DNA of 64,000 nucleotides, taken from assembly GCA_020636025.1 (NCBI GenBank), contig JACJYQ010000002.1, forward strand, positions 248,001 through 312,000. The letters are read 5' to 3'. This DNA is from Lewinellaceae bacterium (GTDB lineage: Bacteria; Bacteroidota; Bacteroidia; Chitinophagales; Saprospiraceae). The notes beneath the pieces are model-generated. The model was not told the DNA's origin, ran no database searches, and saw nothing but the letters and a program-made list of their open reading frames with translations. Both the position numbers and the translations under genes were made by a program. How positions within the stretch are numbered: the stretch's first letter is position 1; the number at the start of each line of letters is the position of its first letter. Shown in pieces: positions 1 to 8,842 of this stretch.

Positions 1-1
1 G

Positions 2-1249
2 GCAGCATCCTATGCCCAAAACCAGAAAGATCTAAAACTTTCCGCTGCCAGCAAGCAGGGAATGATGTCGGAGCTAACGCCTGCAGAGGAAACGGTGAAT
101 AACATGATCAGGCTCCATAATGACCTTGTAAGCGTACACGATTTGATGCAAGATCTGGAAAAAGCGCCTTTTGGCTGGCGCGTCGAAGCGGCGCTGGATA
201 TCTTGTTGCACCTGGTAAAAAAGAAAAAGCGCGAGTTCCGATATAATAATCAACCGCGTTACCCTATTGTGGATTTTATCAACAAGGCCGTCTCTGCGCC
301 GGAACGCTACAAATGCCAGATTTGTTCAGGACAGGAAATTGATCAGGCTTTGCTGGATGAAACCATCCTTGGATTTCGGGAGATATTCAACCGTGACCTG
401 GCTAGCAGCAGTGATGGCAATGAATTATACCAAACCCTTGTAGAAGCGCTTCATTTGGAGTGTGGGCAATATCAGCCGCTTGAAGATGAATACCACGGGG
501 CGTATCCTTTTGGAGAATGTTTTCACGAAGCCGTCAAAATGCTAAACCGCTGGGCAAACACCCGCGACCCAAAAGCGCTTTTCGAAACCATCCAGGCCGA
601 AAAGGGTGAGGCAAAACACATTCTCGATACGGCTAAGGGTATGAAGGATTTTACTAGTCAATTCCGCAAAGATTACGATGCCATCAGCCTGTTCTACCAA
701 AATAACCGCGAGAACTTCTGGGAGCTGGATATTAACACCGGGGAAAAGGCTGATAGAATCGCTGAATTCCTGAAATCTGAAGATCCTCGCTTCGATTTCC
801 GCCATATCCGAAAAGCATACGATGAAATCAAAACTGCCTTGCAGGATCATAAAAAGCAATTACTGGACACCGTTGTGGCTAGATACACAAATGTCTTTGA
901 TGAACTGGAGGAAGAAAGCGCCAAACTTGGTGTAAGCGCCAATGTCGCTGCTGATCGGAATCATACGCTGAAGGACATCCGGAACCTGGACTCCATAGCA
1001 CAACTCAAAAATAAACTGCTGGAGGCCAGCCAGTTTAAAACCGAGCAGTTGAGAAATCTCATTAGCTATGCAGCCGCCAAACCTGCTGATCGTAGCAAAG
1101 CCCGCGCCGTAGGCGAGCCGAAAGAATACTACATCTCCCGACTTATGACTATGGTCACCACTGAGCAGGAACTGGACGAATATCTAGCCAAAGCCCGAAG
1201 CGAAATGCTGGAATTACTCCGCCAAAACAAAACCATCATCCTCAAATAA
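2..1249 (+). CDS. brxC: BrxC, BREX P-loop ATPase (C-terminal part only)
   Basis: The frame is open to the window edge, so this is the last ~415 residues of a longer protein; the internal ATG pair at 62 is not the true start. BrxC is a large ATPase, usually about 1200 residues, of BREX phage defence; its P-loop would lie upstream of the window. The visible part is mostly charged and helical, with a Cys pair (CQIC, near 309-325) and coiled-coil-like stretches towards the end. The stop is 5 bases before the pglX start, so the two are co-transcribed. Identification rests on its position directly before pglX, pglZ and brxL and on general resemblance to BrxC C-termini. No catalytic motif is visible in this fragment. 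Confidence 0.8.
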   Translation, partial: AASYAQNQKDLKLSAASKQGMMSELTPAEETVNNMIRLHNDLVSVHDLMQDLEKAPFGWRVEAALDILLHLVKKKKREFRYNNQPRYPIVDFINKAVSAPERYKCQICSGQEIDQALLDETILGFREIFNRDLASSSDGNELYQTLVEALHLECGQYQPLEDEYHGAYPFGECFHEAVKMLNRWANTRDPKALFETIQAEKGEAKHILDTAKGMKDFTSQFRKDYDAISLFYQNNRENFWELDINTGEKADRIAEFLKSEDPRFDFRHIRKAYDEIKTALQDHKKQLLDTVVARYTNVFDELEEESAKLGVSANVAADRNHTLKDIRNLDSIAQLKNKLLEASQFKTEQLRNLISYAAAKPADRSKARAVGEPKEYYISRLMTMVTTEQELDEYLAKARSEMLELLRQNKTIILK

Positions 1250-1254
1250 TCCGC

Positions 1255-4200
1255 ATGAATACCAAAACATTCGCCCAGCTGGCTCGAAAAAACCTGATCA
1301 ATGGCGTGCGCAACAAACTCCGCTACTGGGGCTTCGACGGCAAAACCACACCTGAGGAAGAACCTCAAACCGTTTCCGGGGGCTATATATTCCGGGGGCA
1401 GCCATTCGACGACCCCACGGTGCCGGAGCTCTGGCAGTCATTGCGCAGGGCTGTAAAACAGAAAGGACTTGAGGCCGTGGCCGAAGAAGCCGCCTATACC
1501 TGGTTCAACCGCATCATGGCCATCCGGATACTGGCCAAAAACGGCTACGACCCTGCCCAGCTCGAATTCGCCGAAGGCGCAGGTCGCCTGCCGATCCTGC
1601 TGCAACGCGCCCAGCGCGGTACTTACCCATTTCTGAATGACACCGAAAAAAAACGCCTGCAATCGGTCATAGGTGACTACAGCCGCGATACCGAAGCTTT
1701 CGCCATCCTCCTCATTGGATATTGCCACAGCCATACCTTGCTGCAAACGGTTTTCGGCAACATTGACGATTACACCGAATTGCTGCTGCCCGATGATATA
1801 CTGGCCGAGGAAGGTTTCCTGAACCTGCTCAACAGCAGCGACGCCATTTCCGATGAGGCATACAAACAGGTAGAACTCATTGGTTGGCTGTACCAGTTTT
1901 ATATTTCCGAGAAAAAAGACGAAGTCTTTGCCAGCTTTAAAAAGAATAAAAAAGCTGAAGCCGAAGACATCCCCGCCGCCACCCAGATTTTTACCCCCAA
2001 TTGGATCGTGAAATACATGGTGCAAAACACTGTAGGTAAACTCTGGCTCGATTTGCACCCGGATAGCCCATTCAAAGCCAATATGAAATACCTGGTGGAA
2101 GGCGATAACCCCGGGTATGGCGATCCCATTATCTCGGAAGTGGCACAGTTGAAGTTACTCGACCCAGCCGCAGGCTCTGGTCACATATTGGTAGAAGGCT
2201 TCGACCTGCTATACGACATGTACCTGGCCGAGTACTACCCTCCGGAAGAAGCGGTTGAAAGTATACTCCGACACAACCTGTTTGGCCTCGACATAGACAA
2301 ACGTGCAACCCAACTCGCCCAGTTTGCCCTGCTCCTTAAAGCTGCTACACGACACCGCGATATTTTGAAAAAAGGCTTGCGGCCCAATATTTACGCCATG
2401 CCGGAGCCGCGCCCTTTTAGCCGGCAGGAAGTGCTGGATTTTCTGGGCAAGGATGGACTGAATTACGTCGACAAACTCTTTGATGCCCTGCACCTGATGC
2501 AGCAGGCACAGAACCTGGGTTCCATCATGCAGTTCAATTTGCCGGAAACAGCCGTAGAATATATCGCTAAGCGTTGGCGGCATTTTCAACAGGCGAGTGA
2601 CCTAAGTTTTCACGAAAAGGCCTTGTTGCCTGGCTTAAGCGCCTACTTGCCGGTGCTGTTGATTTTGTGCGGGAAGTATGAAGCGGTGGTGGCAAACCCA
2701 CCGTATATGGGACAGGGAAATATGAACGGAGCTTTGAAAGACTATGTCAATGCACATTACAAACTTTCAAAATCTGATCTGTTCGCGGTATTTATGGAGG
2801 TTTGCCTGGCGTTGAATGTAAAAGGGGGGCTGATGGGCATGATAAACCAACATTCCTGGATGTTTTTGTCCACTTTTGAAAAGTTGCGCGAACACCTGCT
2901 GTTGAATTATCTCATTTGCAATATGCTACACCTGGGACCGCGCGTCTTTGAGGAATTAAGCGGTGAAGTGGTTCAATCCACTGCTTTTGTACTTTCCAAA
3001 AGTAATAAAGAAGCAAGCGGCACCTTTTACCGTTTAGTTGCCTTTAAAGAATCGGGAGAGAAAGAGCGACAATTTGCCCAACGTATGCAGGAATTTCCAA
3101 ATGTTTCCCAATCCAATTTCTCTAAAATTCCGGGTAGCCCGATTGCTTATTGGGCTAGCGAGAAGATCATTGGCATATTTAAAAATGAATATGGTCTTAA
3201 TCTTTATGGTGAAGGCGTAAAGGGCCTAGATACTGGAGATGACAATAGCTTCTTAAGACAATGGTGGGAACTCTCAAAAAAAGAAATATCATTTGCTGAT
3301 CCAAAGAAAGACGTGAAATGGTTTCCATATTGCAAAGGTGGAGCATTTAGAAAGTGGTACGGTAATCGGGAGTTCGTAGTTAACTGGGGAGAAAATGGCA
3401 ATGAATTATTGAACTTCAAATCCTCTGATGGAAAGCTCAGGTCACGGCCTCAGAATATTAGATACTATTTTAAAGAAGGACTGGAATGGTCTAGAATTAG
3501 TAGTGGAAGTTTTGGTGTAAGGAGTTTGAGAGGGGCAATCTTTGGTGGAGCATGTTCTGCCTATTTTACAAAGGATCCTAAGCATATTTTATTTATACTT
3601 GGCCTTTTGAACTCAAAAAACACTCAACACTTTCTTCAAATCATTAATCCAACATTAGTGTTTCAAGTTGGTGATATTAAAAGAATTCCTATTCTAAAAA
3701 TATTGGCACAGATAGATCTTGATGAAATTGTAAATACCTCAATAACTATTTCAAAGCAAGATTGGGATCGTCTTGAAACATCCTGGGATTTTCAACAATT
3801 CTTCTTGTTCAATGAAGGAATTAATATCTATGATTCATATAAAACCTGGATATCTATAATAATAGAAAGCTTTTTTCAACTCCACGCCAACGAAGAAGCC
3901 CTCAACCGACTCTTCATCGACATCTACGACCTCCAAGACGAGCTCACCCCAGAAGTCCCACTTAAAGACATCACCATCCTACAAGAAGAGCTCAACGGAA
4001 AAGACCTGGAAGCCCTGGAGCAGGACTTCCGTGAAAAAGGCAAAGACGCCATCACCCTGCCCATCAAGCGGGATGTGGTCATGCAGCAGTTTATCTCCTA
4101 CCTTATCGGGGTCTGTATGGGCCGCTACCGTTTGGATAAGCCGGGGTTGTACATAGCCCATCCCAATCCTACAGCCGAAGAAATCAAGCCATACCAGCAT

Positions 4201-4770
4201 AATGGCCAAGTGGTGGAAATAGATGAAGACGCCATCCTGCCGCTAATGGGTTCAGCTTGCGCCTTTCCCGACGATGCCCTGTCCCGGGTGAAGCAACTGC
4301 TGGATGTGATCTGGGGCGAGGATACCCGCACCGATAACCTCAACTTTTTGCAGGAATGCCTGGACAGTGATCTGGAAAAATACCTGGTAAAGCAGTTCTG
4401 GAAAGACCACTGCAAGCGCTACAAGAAAAAGCCGATTTATTGGCTGTTCAGCTCGCCCGGCGGCGCTTTTCAGGTACTGGTGTATATGCACCGCATGAAT
4501 GCCTTCACGGTGGAGCGCATCCGCGAGAAATATCTGCTGCCGCACCTGGTACACCTGCGCGGGAAAGTGCAGGTGATGGAGGGCCGTGTGGCTTTGCTTA
4601 GCAGTCAGGAAGCCCGGCAGTTGGACAACCTGCGCAAAGATATTGCGGAGTGTGAGGGCTATGAGCTGCAGTTGAAGACTGTGGCGGACAGGCAGGTGGT
4701 GTTTGATTTGGATGATGGGGTGACGGTGAATTATGGGTTGTTTGAAGGGGTGGTGGCAATAATAAAGTAA
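1255..4770 (+). CDS. pglX: PglX/BrxX, BREX adenine-specific DNA methyltransferase
   Basis: This is the 1171-residue N6-adenine methyltransferase that marks host DNA in BREX. The SAM-binding motif DPAAGSG begins at residue 303 and the catalytic NPPY motif at residue 481, in the order of gamma-class enzymes, and the length is normal for PglX. The part after the catalytic domain (about residues 640-875, nt 3166-3880) should hold the target-recognition domain; it is visibly more AT-rich than the DNA on both sides, which suggests exchange of the specificity region. The C-terminal 300 residues return to the local composition. It follows brxC by 5 bases. In BREX type 1 the next gene is normally pglZ, but here 5.2 kb of other genes intervene. 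Confidence 0.95.
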   Translation: MNTKTFAQLARKNLINGVRNKLRYWGFDGKTTPEEEPQTVSGGYIFRGQPFDDPTVPELWQSLRRAVKQKGLEAVAEEAAYTWFNRIMAIRILAKNGYDPAQLEFAEGAGRLPILLQRAQRGTYPFLNDTEKKRLQSVIGDYSRDTEAFAILLIGYCHSHTLLQTVFGNIDDYTELLLPDDILAEEGFLNLLNSSDAISDEAYKQVELIGWLYQFYISEKKDEVFASFKKNKKAEAEDIPAATQIFTPNWIVKYMVQNTVGKLWLDLHPDSPFKANMKYLVEGDNPGYGDPIISEVAQLKLLDPAAGSGHILVEGFDLLYDMYLAEYYPPEEAVESILRHNLFGLDIDKRATQLAQFALLLKAATRHRDILKKGLRPNIYAMPEPRPFSRQEVLDFLGKDGLNYVDKLFDALHLMQQAQNLGSIMQFNLPETAVEYIAKRWRHFQQASDLSFHEKALLPGLSAYLPVLLILCGKYEAVVANPPYMGQGNMNGALKDYVNAHYKLSKSDLFAVFMEVCLALNVKGGLMGMINQHSWMFLSTFEKLREHLLLNYLICNMLHLGPRVFEELSGEVVQSTAFVLSKSNKEASGTFYRLVAFKESGEKERQFAQRMQEFPNVSQSNFSKIPGSPIAYWASEKIIGIFKNEYGLNLYGEGVKGLDTGDDNSFLRQWWELSKKEISFADPKKDVKWFPYCKGGAFRKWYGNREFVVNWGENGNELLNFKSSDGKLRSRPQNIRYYFKEGLEWSRISSGSFGVRSLRGAIFGGACSAYFTKDPKHILFILGLLNSKNTQHFLQIINPTLVFQVGDIKRIPILKILAQIDLDEIVNTSITISKQDWDRLETSWDFQQFFLFNEGINIYDSYKTWISIIIESFFQLHANEEALNRLFIDIYDLQDELTPEVPLKDITILQEELNGKDLEALEQDFREKGKDAITLPIKRDVVMQQFISYLIGVCMGRYRLDKPGLYIAHPNPTAEEIKPYQHNGQVVEIDEDAILPLMGSACAFPDDALSRVKQLLDVIWGEDTRTDNLNFLQECLDSDLEKYLVKQFWKDHCKRYKKKPIYWLFSSPGGAFQVLVYMHRMNAFTVERIREKYLLPHLVHLRGKVQVMEGRVALLSSQEARQLDNLRKDIAECEGYELQLKTVADRQVVFDLDDGVTVNYGLFEGVVAIIK

Positions 4771-4831
4771 ACTCACGTTTGTGTATGTAGCCCAATAGGT
4801 CCTGGTTGGATCACTAATAATTCCATGGTTT

Positions 4832-6088
4832 ATGAAAACACTAAATCTATTTATTGCTATGGCCTTTTTGACGTCTCTTGACGCCCAGAAGGCAACCTTG
4901 TGTCCATGTAAAAGTGTTTGGCTAACCCTTGCCCCGGACTCCACTGTAATTCATCCAAACCTACCTTTACAAGAAATAAATACCAGCTACATTTCTTGGA
5001 ACCGATTTTTGGCTCTTGGAGGATCCGGTGGCTATCCTGAAAACGATACCATATTCGATTCTCCAAACAACTTCTCTATGTATGACTTCGGCTGTCCAGG
5101 TACTATCGTTTATGACAAGCACACTCATAAGCGCTTTACAGGAGAACTTGTTTTCACCTTTGATGAAAGAGAGCGTGGGGGTAAAGATTTTGTTTTACAA
5201 CGAACACAAATTGTGGATGGATTGAAAGATGGCTATGAAATAACTTTTGGCATTGACTCTGAAAGCCGCTGTTATTTTCCTAGGGTTTTGGGATTTTTTA
5301 AGCAAGGCATGATTTACAAAAAAGTATATGCTTTTGAATATTTTGACAAGCGCTTGTTAATGAAACAAATGGACAGCTACAATAACGAAGGACGTTTATA
5401 CGGCGAAACGAAAAGCTTTGATAATGGGTTGGTTTTTCCTCAAAATGGAAAAAGCTACCAGAATAAAGAACGTATTCAATATGAGGCCTTTATTTTGAAA
5501 TTTCCATCTAGTAGTTGTGGAGACTTCAGTCAAGAGCTTTTCGGCAATGGTCTCAGTTCATTGTATTCAGTAACAGACAAGAACGTTGTATTTGATGGCC
5601 ACAGGGTGCAATTTGATCCAGAAGATGGGCAAATAAGGTGGGAAGAACAATGGCAAAATGAACAACTCCTTTACAGAAAAGAGTATTATAACAGCCCCTC
5701 CGAATGTCCAAGTAAAAAGGGCCTACTCCAGGCACATACAACTTTTAAATATTTTGAGAATGGCGAATTCCAACAGGATGTCATTAAATATTTTCCAGAT
5801 TGCCGCTCATCAGTAAAAGAAAAGTATAGCACGATAAACCATTATCCGCTTACTGACTCATATGAAATCTACTCAGCGCCTGGCAAAATAAAAGAAAGGG
5901 GAGCATATGATTTGGAGGGCCGGAAAAATGGAGTTTGGGAGTTTTATTCAGATGAAGGTACCATCGAGAAGCGTACTACTTATAAAAACAATGAAGAAAA
6001 TGGGATAGAAGAAATTTTTGATAAGAAGGGAAATCTCTTCCGAAAGCTTCGTTACGATCATGGCCAAGTAGTAGAAATAATTAAATGA
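4832..6088 (+). CDS. Secreted YwqK/MORN-variant repeat protein
   Basis: The 418-residue product starts with a signal peptide (cut expected after the Ala near residue 18). Its last ~80 residues carry short repeats of the YwqK/MORN-variant type (GAYDLEGRKNGVWEFYSDEG followed by EENGIEEIFDKKGNLFRK), seen in many exported Bacteroidota proteins annotated 'toxin-antitoxin system YwqK family antitoxin'. The middle of the protein has no recognised domain. It lies between pglX and the CBASS-like genes on the same strand, 61 bases after pglX, but an exported repeat protein has no known role in BREX. It may be passenger cargo of the accessory block. The repeat-family call is fairly sure; function is unknown. 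Confidence 0.6.
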   Translation: MKTLNLFIAMAFLTSLDAQKATLCPCKSVWLTLAPDSTVIHPNLPLQEINTSYISWNRFLALGGSGGYPENDTIFDSPNNFSMYDFGCPGTIVYDKHTHKRFTGELVFTFDERERGGKDFVLQRTQIVDGLKDGYEITFGIDSESRCYFPRVLGFFKQGMIYKKVYAFEYFDKRLLMKQMDSYNNEGRLYGETKSFDNGLVFPQNGKSYQNKERIQYEAFILKFPSSSCGDFSQELFGNGLSSLYSVTDKNVVFDGHRVQFDPEDGQIRWEEQWQNEQLLYRKEYYNSPSECPSKKGLLQAHTTFKYFENGEFQQDVIKYFPDCRSSVKEKYSTINHYPLTDSYEIYSAPGKIKERGAYDLEGRKNGVWEFYSDEGTIEKRTTYKNNEENGIEEIFDKKGNLFRKLRYDHGQVVEIIK

Positions 6089-6148
6089 GATATTTATTAC
6101 CCTTGATTTTGAAGGTGTTTTATTCGCAGTTTCTAAAAATTCCCGAAA

Positions 6149-7153
6149 ATGATAACCACAGAAGCAACTGGCAGGGAGATCACAAAACTCCAAAAGAGGT
6201 TTGTCAGCATCTTCAACAGTAAAAAACCGGAACGCATAGAGGCAATCGTTGGCTCACCTGGTGGGGCATTTAAAGCAACCTTTTTGTATTTCAAACAATT
6301 CAATTTCTGGGCTGTATTTGATAATACCGGGACACGATATTGGAATGCATTTGGGACAGGCAAGCCCATTGCCGGGAAAAACAATTCCATTACTTGCGAA
6401 ATCAACTTCCCATTCGATGGAATCGAACGGAGAGTCGCAGGGGTATTTGGTAGAGAAAGTGATAAGGTCTTATTGCTGCACCGGGGTAGAATTGGCGGGG
6501 GGCGAAAAGGCATTGGGAAAAGCCTGTTTTTCGATAACTATCGGGGTGCTTACGAAGTAATCCAGGATGGCGATCAGGAAAACACCCTAGCACTAATCGG
6601 AAGCCTGGATTCTAAATACTTTGTTCAACAAATTGCCTCCTTCATTTTTGAAGTACAGAGAATAAAAGATTTAATTGAACCTACTTTAGAAAATGCCGGT
6701 GACGACGATGCGGAGGATAGTTCTTTCAATTATGAATTCAAAGAAGAAGGATTCGGTAAAAGGCGGTATTCCAGAAAGGACGAGATCGAAGCCGAAAGCT
6801 ATCATGGTATTATTGTAAACGCACTGGCAGATAAATTAGCCGAAAGGGGCTTTGTGGTTGGCAATGATCGGAAAAGGGATCTTTACACGATAAGGGACAA
6901 TCGAATTGATCGGATTTTTGAAGCTAAAACCGCCCTTACAAATAGCAGTATCTATTCGGCCATAGGTCAGGTGCTATTTTATTCATCAGAAAAAGGTTTG
7001 GATAACAACCAGAAAATATTGGTGTTGCCAGAGAAACTGAAAGCGTCAGCTGAGAAAATCATACAGCGTTTGGGGCTACAAATCCTGTATTATTCATTTC
7101 AGGGTAAAGTAGTTCGGTTTATTGATCTTGATGGTGTTTTGAATAAAAAGTAG
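6149..7153 (+). CDS. Putative PD-(D/E)xK nuclease beside CD-NTase
   Basis: This 334-residue protein appears to have two parts. Residues ~25-175 form an unnamed domain with a Gly-rich stretch (HRGRIGGGRKGIGK, 111-124), followed by an acidic linker (185-191). Residues ~205-334 show the pattern of a restriction-endonuclease fold: a helix with a conserved-type His/Glu region, D244 in RDLYTI, E258-A-K260 after a beta strand, and Q274 in the next helix. That matches D...ExK...Q nucleases, so DNA cleavage is inferred. No signal peptide or membrane segment is seen. It ends 5 bases before the CD-NTase start, so it is probably part of the same operon and may be an extra CBASS component. It could instead belong to an unrelated defence gene. 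Confidence 0.55.
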   Translation: MITTEATGREITKLQKRFVSIFNSKKPERIEAIVGSPGGAFKATFLYFKQFNFWAVFDNTGTRYWNAFGTGKPIAGKNNSITCEINFPFDGIERRVAGVFGRESDKVLLLHRGRIGGGRKGIGKSLFFDNYRGAYEVIQDGDQENTLALIGSLDSKYFVQQIASFIFEVQRIKDLIEPTLENAGDDDAEDSSFNYEFKEEGFGKRRYSRKDEIEAESYHGIIVNALADKLAERGFVVGNDRKRDLYTIRDNRIDRIFEAKTALTNSSIYSAIGQVLFYSSEKGLDNNQKILVLPEKLKASAEKIIQRLGLQILYYSFQGKVVRFIDLDGVLNKK

Positions 7154-7158
7154 GGTCT

Positions 7159-8079
7159 ATGATTTACAATGAGGAAAAATTGGAAAGTTTTAGTCAACCT
7201 AGATCCCGCCATGAGATTCTGCGGGCGAGGGATACGCAATTGGATATACGAAAGGCATTAGAATCATATTTTGACACCGAAGCGGTGGAAAGGAAGTATA
7301 ATTTCAAGCCTGTGTTGGTTCCATTTCTTCAAGGTTCTTACCGTAACAATACACACGTGGCCAAATCAAGTGATGTGGATGTGGTCATTCGGGTAAAAAA
7401 CATTTGGAAAGACAATAGGGAGGTGTTGCCGCCGGATCAACGCGCCAAATATGAAGCAGCTTATAGTTCAGTATTGTACCCTTTTGGGGAGTTCAAAAAT
7501 GATATTCTAGTTGCTCTTTCTAAACATTTTGGGGCAGATAATTTGCAAAATGATCAAAAGTGTATCAAGGTATTAGAACATGCCAAATACGGTACTGCTG
7601 ATGTCATTCCTTGTTTTACCTATCGGTTATATGGTAATTTTCAGAGCGTTGAGCAGGATGTTGATTTCACAGAAGGCATTTGCTTTAATACCAATTATGG
7701 GGACCTTATTCGAAATTTCCCGAGATTACACAACACGGCCTTATCTAGAAAATGTGACCCTAACAATCGCGCCTTTAAAGAAACTGTACGGATGTTTAAA
7801 AATATGCGAGATGATTTGATTGTGCGGAAGGTACTCTATCCCAATGTTGCAAAGTCGTATTATATTGAAAACTTGCTTTGGAATGTACCTGATGATTGCT
7901 TCAACGGGAAACGAATGGACATTTTTAATCAAATAATGTCTTTTTTGAATACAATTACAGATGCGAAATTAGTACCCTTCTTAAAATGTGCTAATGGTGT
8001 GGATCAGTTGTTTGGACCTAACAACTGGAAAGAACATGAAGCTAAAATATTCTTTGATACACTAAAAAGGATAGCATGA
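7159..8079 (+). CDS. CD-NTase, cGAS/DncV-like nucleotidyltransferase (CBASS)
   Basis: This 306-residue enzyme has the Pol-beta nucleotidyltransferase signature of CD-NTases: G59-S60 in FLQGSYRNNT, the metal-binding pair D72-V-D74, and the third carboxylate D148 in GTADVIPCF. In CBASS such enzymes sense infection and make a cyclic oligonucleotide second messenger that activates an effector. The gene overlaps the downstream effector gene by 4 bases (ATGA), a sign of translational coupling. No Cap2/Cap3 ubiquitin-like transfer genes or HORMA/TRIP13 genes are nearby, so this fits a minimal type I arrangement. The nucleotide product cannot be read from the sequence. The family call is secure. Confidence 0.9.
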   Translation: MIYNEEKLESFSQPRSRHEILRARDTQLDIRKALESYFDTEAVERKYNFKPVLVPFLQGSYRNNTHVAKSSDVDVVIRVKNIWKDNREVLPPDQRAKYEAAYSSVLYPFGEFKNDILVALSKHFGADNLQNDQKCIKVLEHAKYGTADVIPCFTYRLYGNFQSVEQDVDFTEGICFNTNYGDLIRNFPRLHNTALSRKCDPNNRAFKETVRMFKNMRDDLIVRKVLYPNVAKSYYIENLLWNVPDDCFNGKRMDIFNQIMSFLNTITDAKLVPFLKCANGVDQLFGPNNWKEHEAKIFFDTLKRIA

Positions 8080-8723
8080 AACTGAACTTTAAATACTACA
8101 AGGCAAAAAGCCTGCTCCTATTGGTCGTCGGCTCGTACATTCTTTCTTTGGCACTCAAAGAAAAGCTTGGCTATCTGATAGTTTTCCCTGAATCATTGGA
8201 AAAAATTTTGGCACTTCTTGGATGGCTAAAACCTATGATGGTAATCAGTTTCGTTTTATTCCTGATCAACAAATATTTGTGGAAATATCCCTGGATGCGG
8301 TGGCTGATTGATATTCCAAATTTAAATGGCAGGTACGTCGGTGAACTGACATCCAGTTTTACCGGGCCTGACGGTCAGCAAGTCAAAAAGGACTGTGTTA
8401 TTGAAATCAAGCAGGACGCCTCAGGCATTCATGTCAGCACCTATTACGCAGATAAGGGAACAAAGGTTCAAACTTCAAAAGCCGGGAGTATCGCAGAGGA
8501 GATTATCAAAGAGAAAAAAGGTATCTTTTCGCTGCTTTATATTTTTAGCAATGAGCCGGATGGTATGCTTGAAGCGCTGAACAAACACGATGGTACTGCC
8601 AAATTTGCTTACCTGGCTGACAAAAAAGAGTTAGCAGGAGAGTATTACAACCACCGTCTAAACAAAGGAACAATTCGGGTGGCATTTGAAGGGAAGAAAC
8701 GCCTACACCGGTTTGCTCCTTAG
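8076..8723 (+). CDS. cap15: Cap15-like CBASS effector (2TM + beta-rich domain)
   Basis: The 215-residue protein has two N-terminal hydrophobic helices (about 11-27 and 49-68) and then a beta-rich cytosolic domain starting at IPNLNGRYVGELTSS (80-94). This is the layout of the SMODS-associated 2TM beta-strand-rich effectors typified by Cap15, whose beta-barrel binds the CD-NTase product and whose membrane helices then disrupt the inner membrane, arresting the infected cell. Its start overlaps the CD-NTase stop by 4 bases, matching the usual two-gene Cap15 operon. Length and topology are typical. Ligand and mode of action are inferred from the family, not seen here. Confidence 0.85.
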   Translation: MKLNFKYYKAKSLLLLVVGSYILSLALKEKLGYLIVFPESLEKILALLGWLKPMMVISFVLFLINKYLWKYPWMRWLIDIPNLNGRYVGELTSSFTGPDGQQVKKDCVIEIKQDASGIHVSTYYADKGTKVQTSKAGSIAEEIIKEKKGIFSLLYIFSNEPDGMLEALNKHDGTAKFAYLADKKELAGEYYNHRLNKGTIRVAFEGKKRLHRFAP

Positions 8724-8792
8724 TCTACTAGGTAGTAGCACACGCCATTATCAGTAACATCAAAAGGTGAATTCAATTGTTCATTAATTTTT

Positions 8793-8834
8793 GATTCAAT
8801 TCGCAAAAAAATCGTTATTATTGCGAATTGAATC
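8793..8834. promoter_or_regulatory. Perfect 14-bp inverted repeat over likely promoter of DUF4143 ATPase
   Basis: GATTCAATTCGCAA (8793-8806) is repeated exactly in reverse complement at 8821-8834, with a 14-base spacer. A possible -33 TTTG ends at 8793 and a near -7 box TATTATTG lies at 8816-8823, so the arms sit on or beside both promoter elements. The ATPase ATG is at 8843. A repressor operator is the simplest reading; an RNA hairpin is also possible because there is no T-run. Confidence 0.55.
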
Positions 8835-8842
8835 GCAATAAT

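Noticed and set aside
1438..2058. 206-codon minus-strand frame inside pglX
   Set aside because: It is antisense to a conserved methyltransferase region and its product is a low-complexity shadow without domain features.
4252..4944. 230-codon minus-strand frame across the end of pglX and start of the YwqK-like gene
   Set aside because: Antisense to two supported genes, rich in His and Gln, with no domain.
8828..8842. TTG start for the DUF4143 ATPase
   Set aside because: It lies within the inverted repeat and -7 region; the ATG at 8843 fits the usual family N-terminus better.
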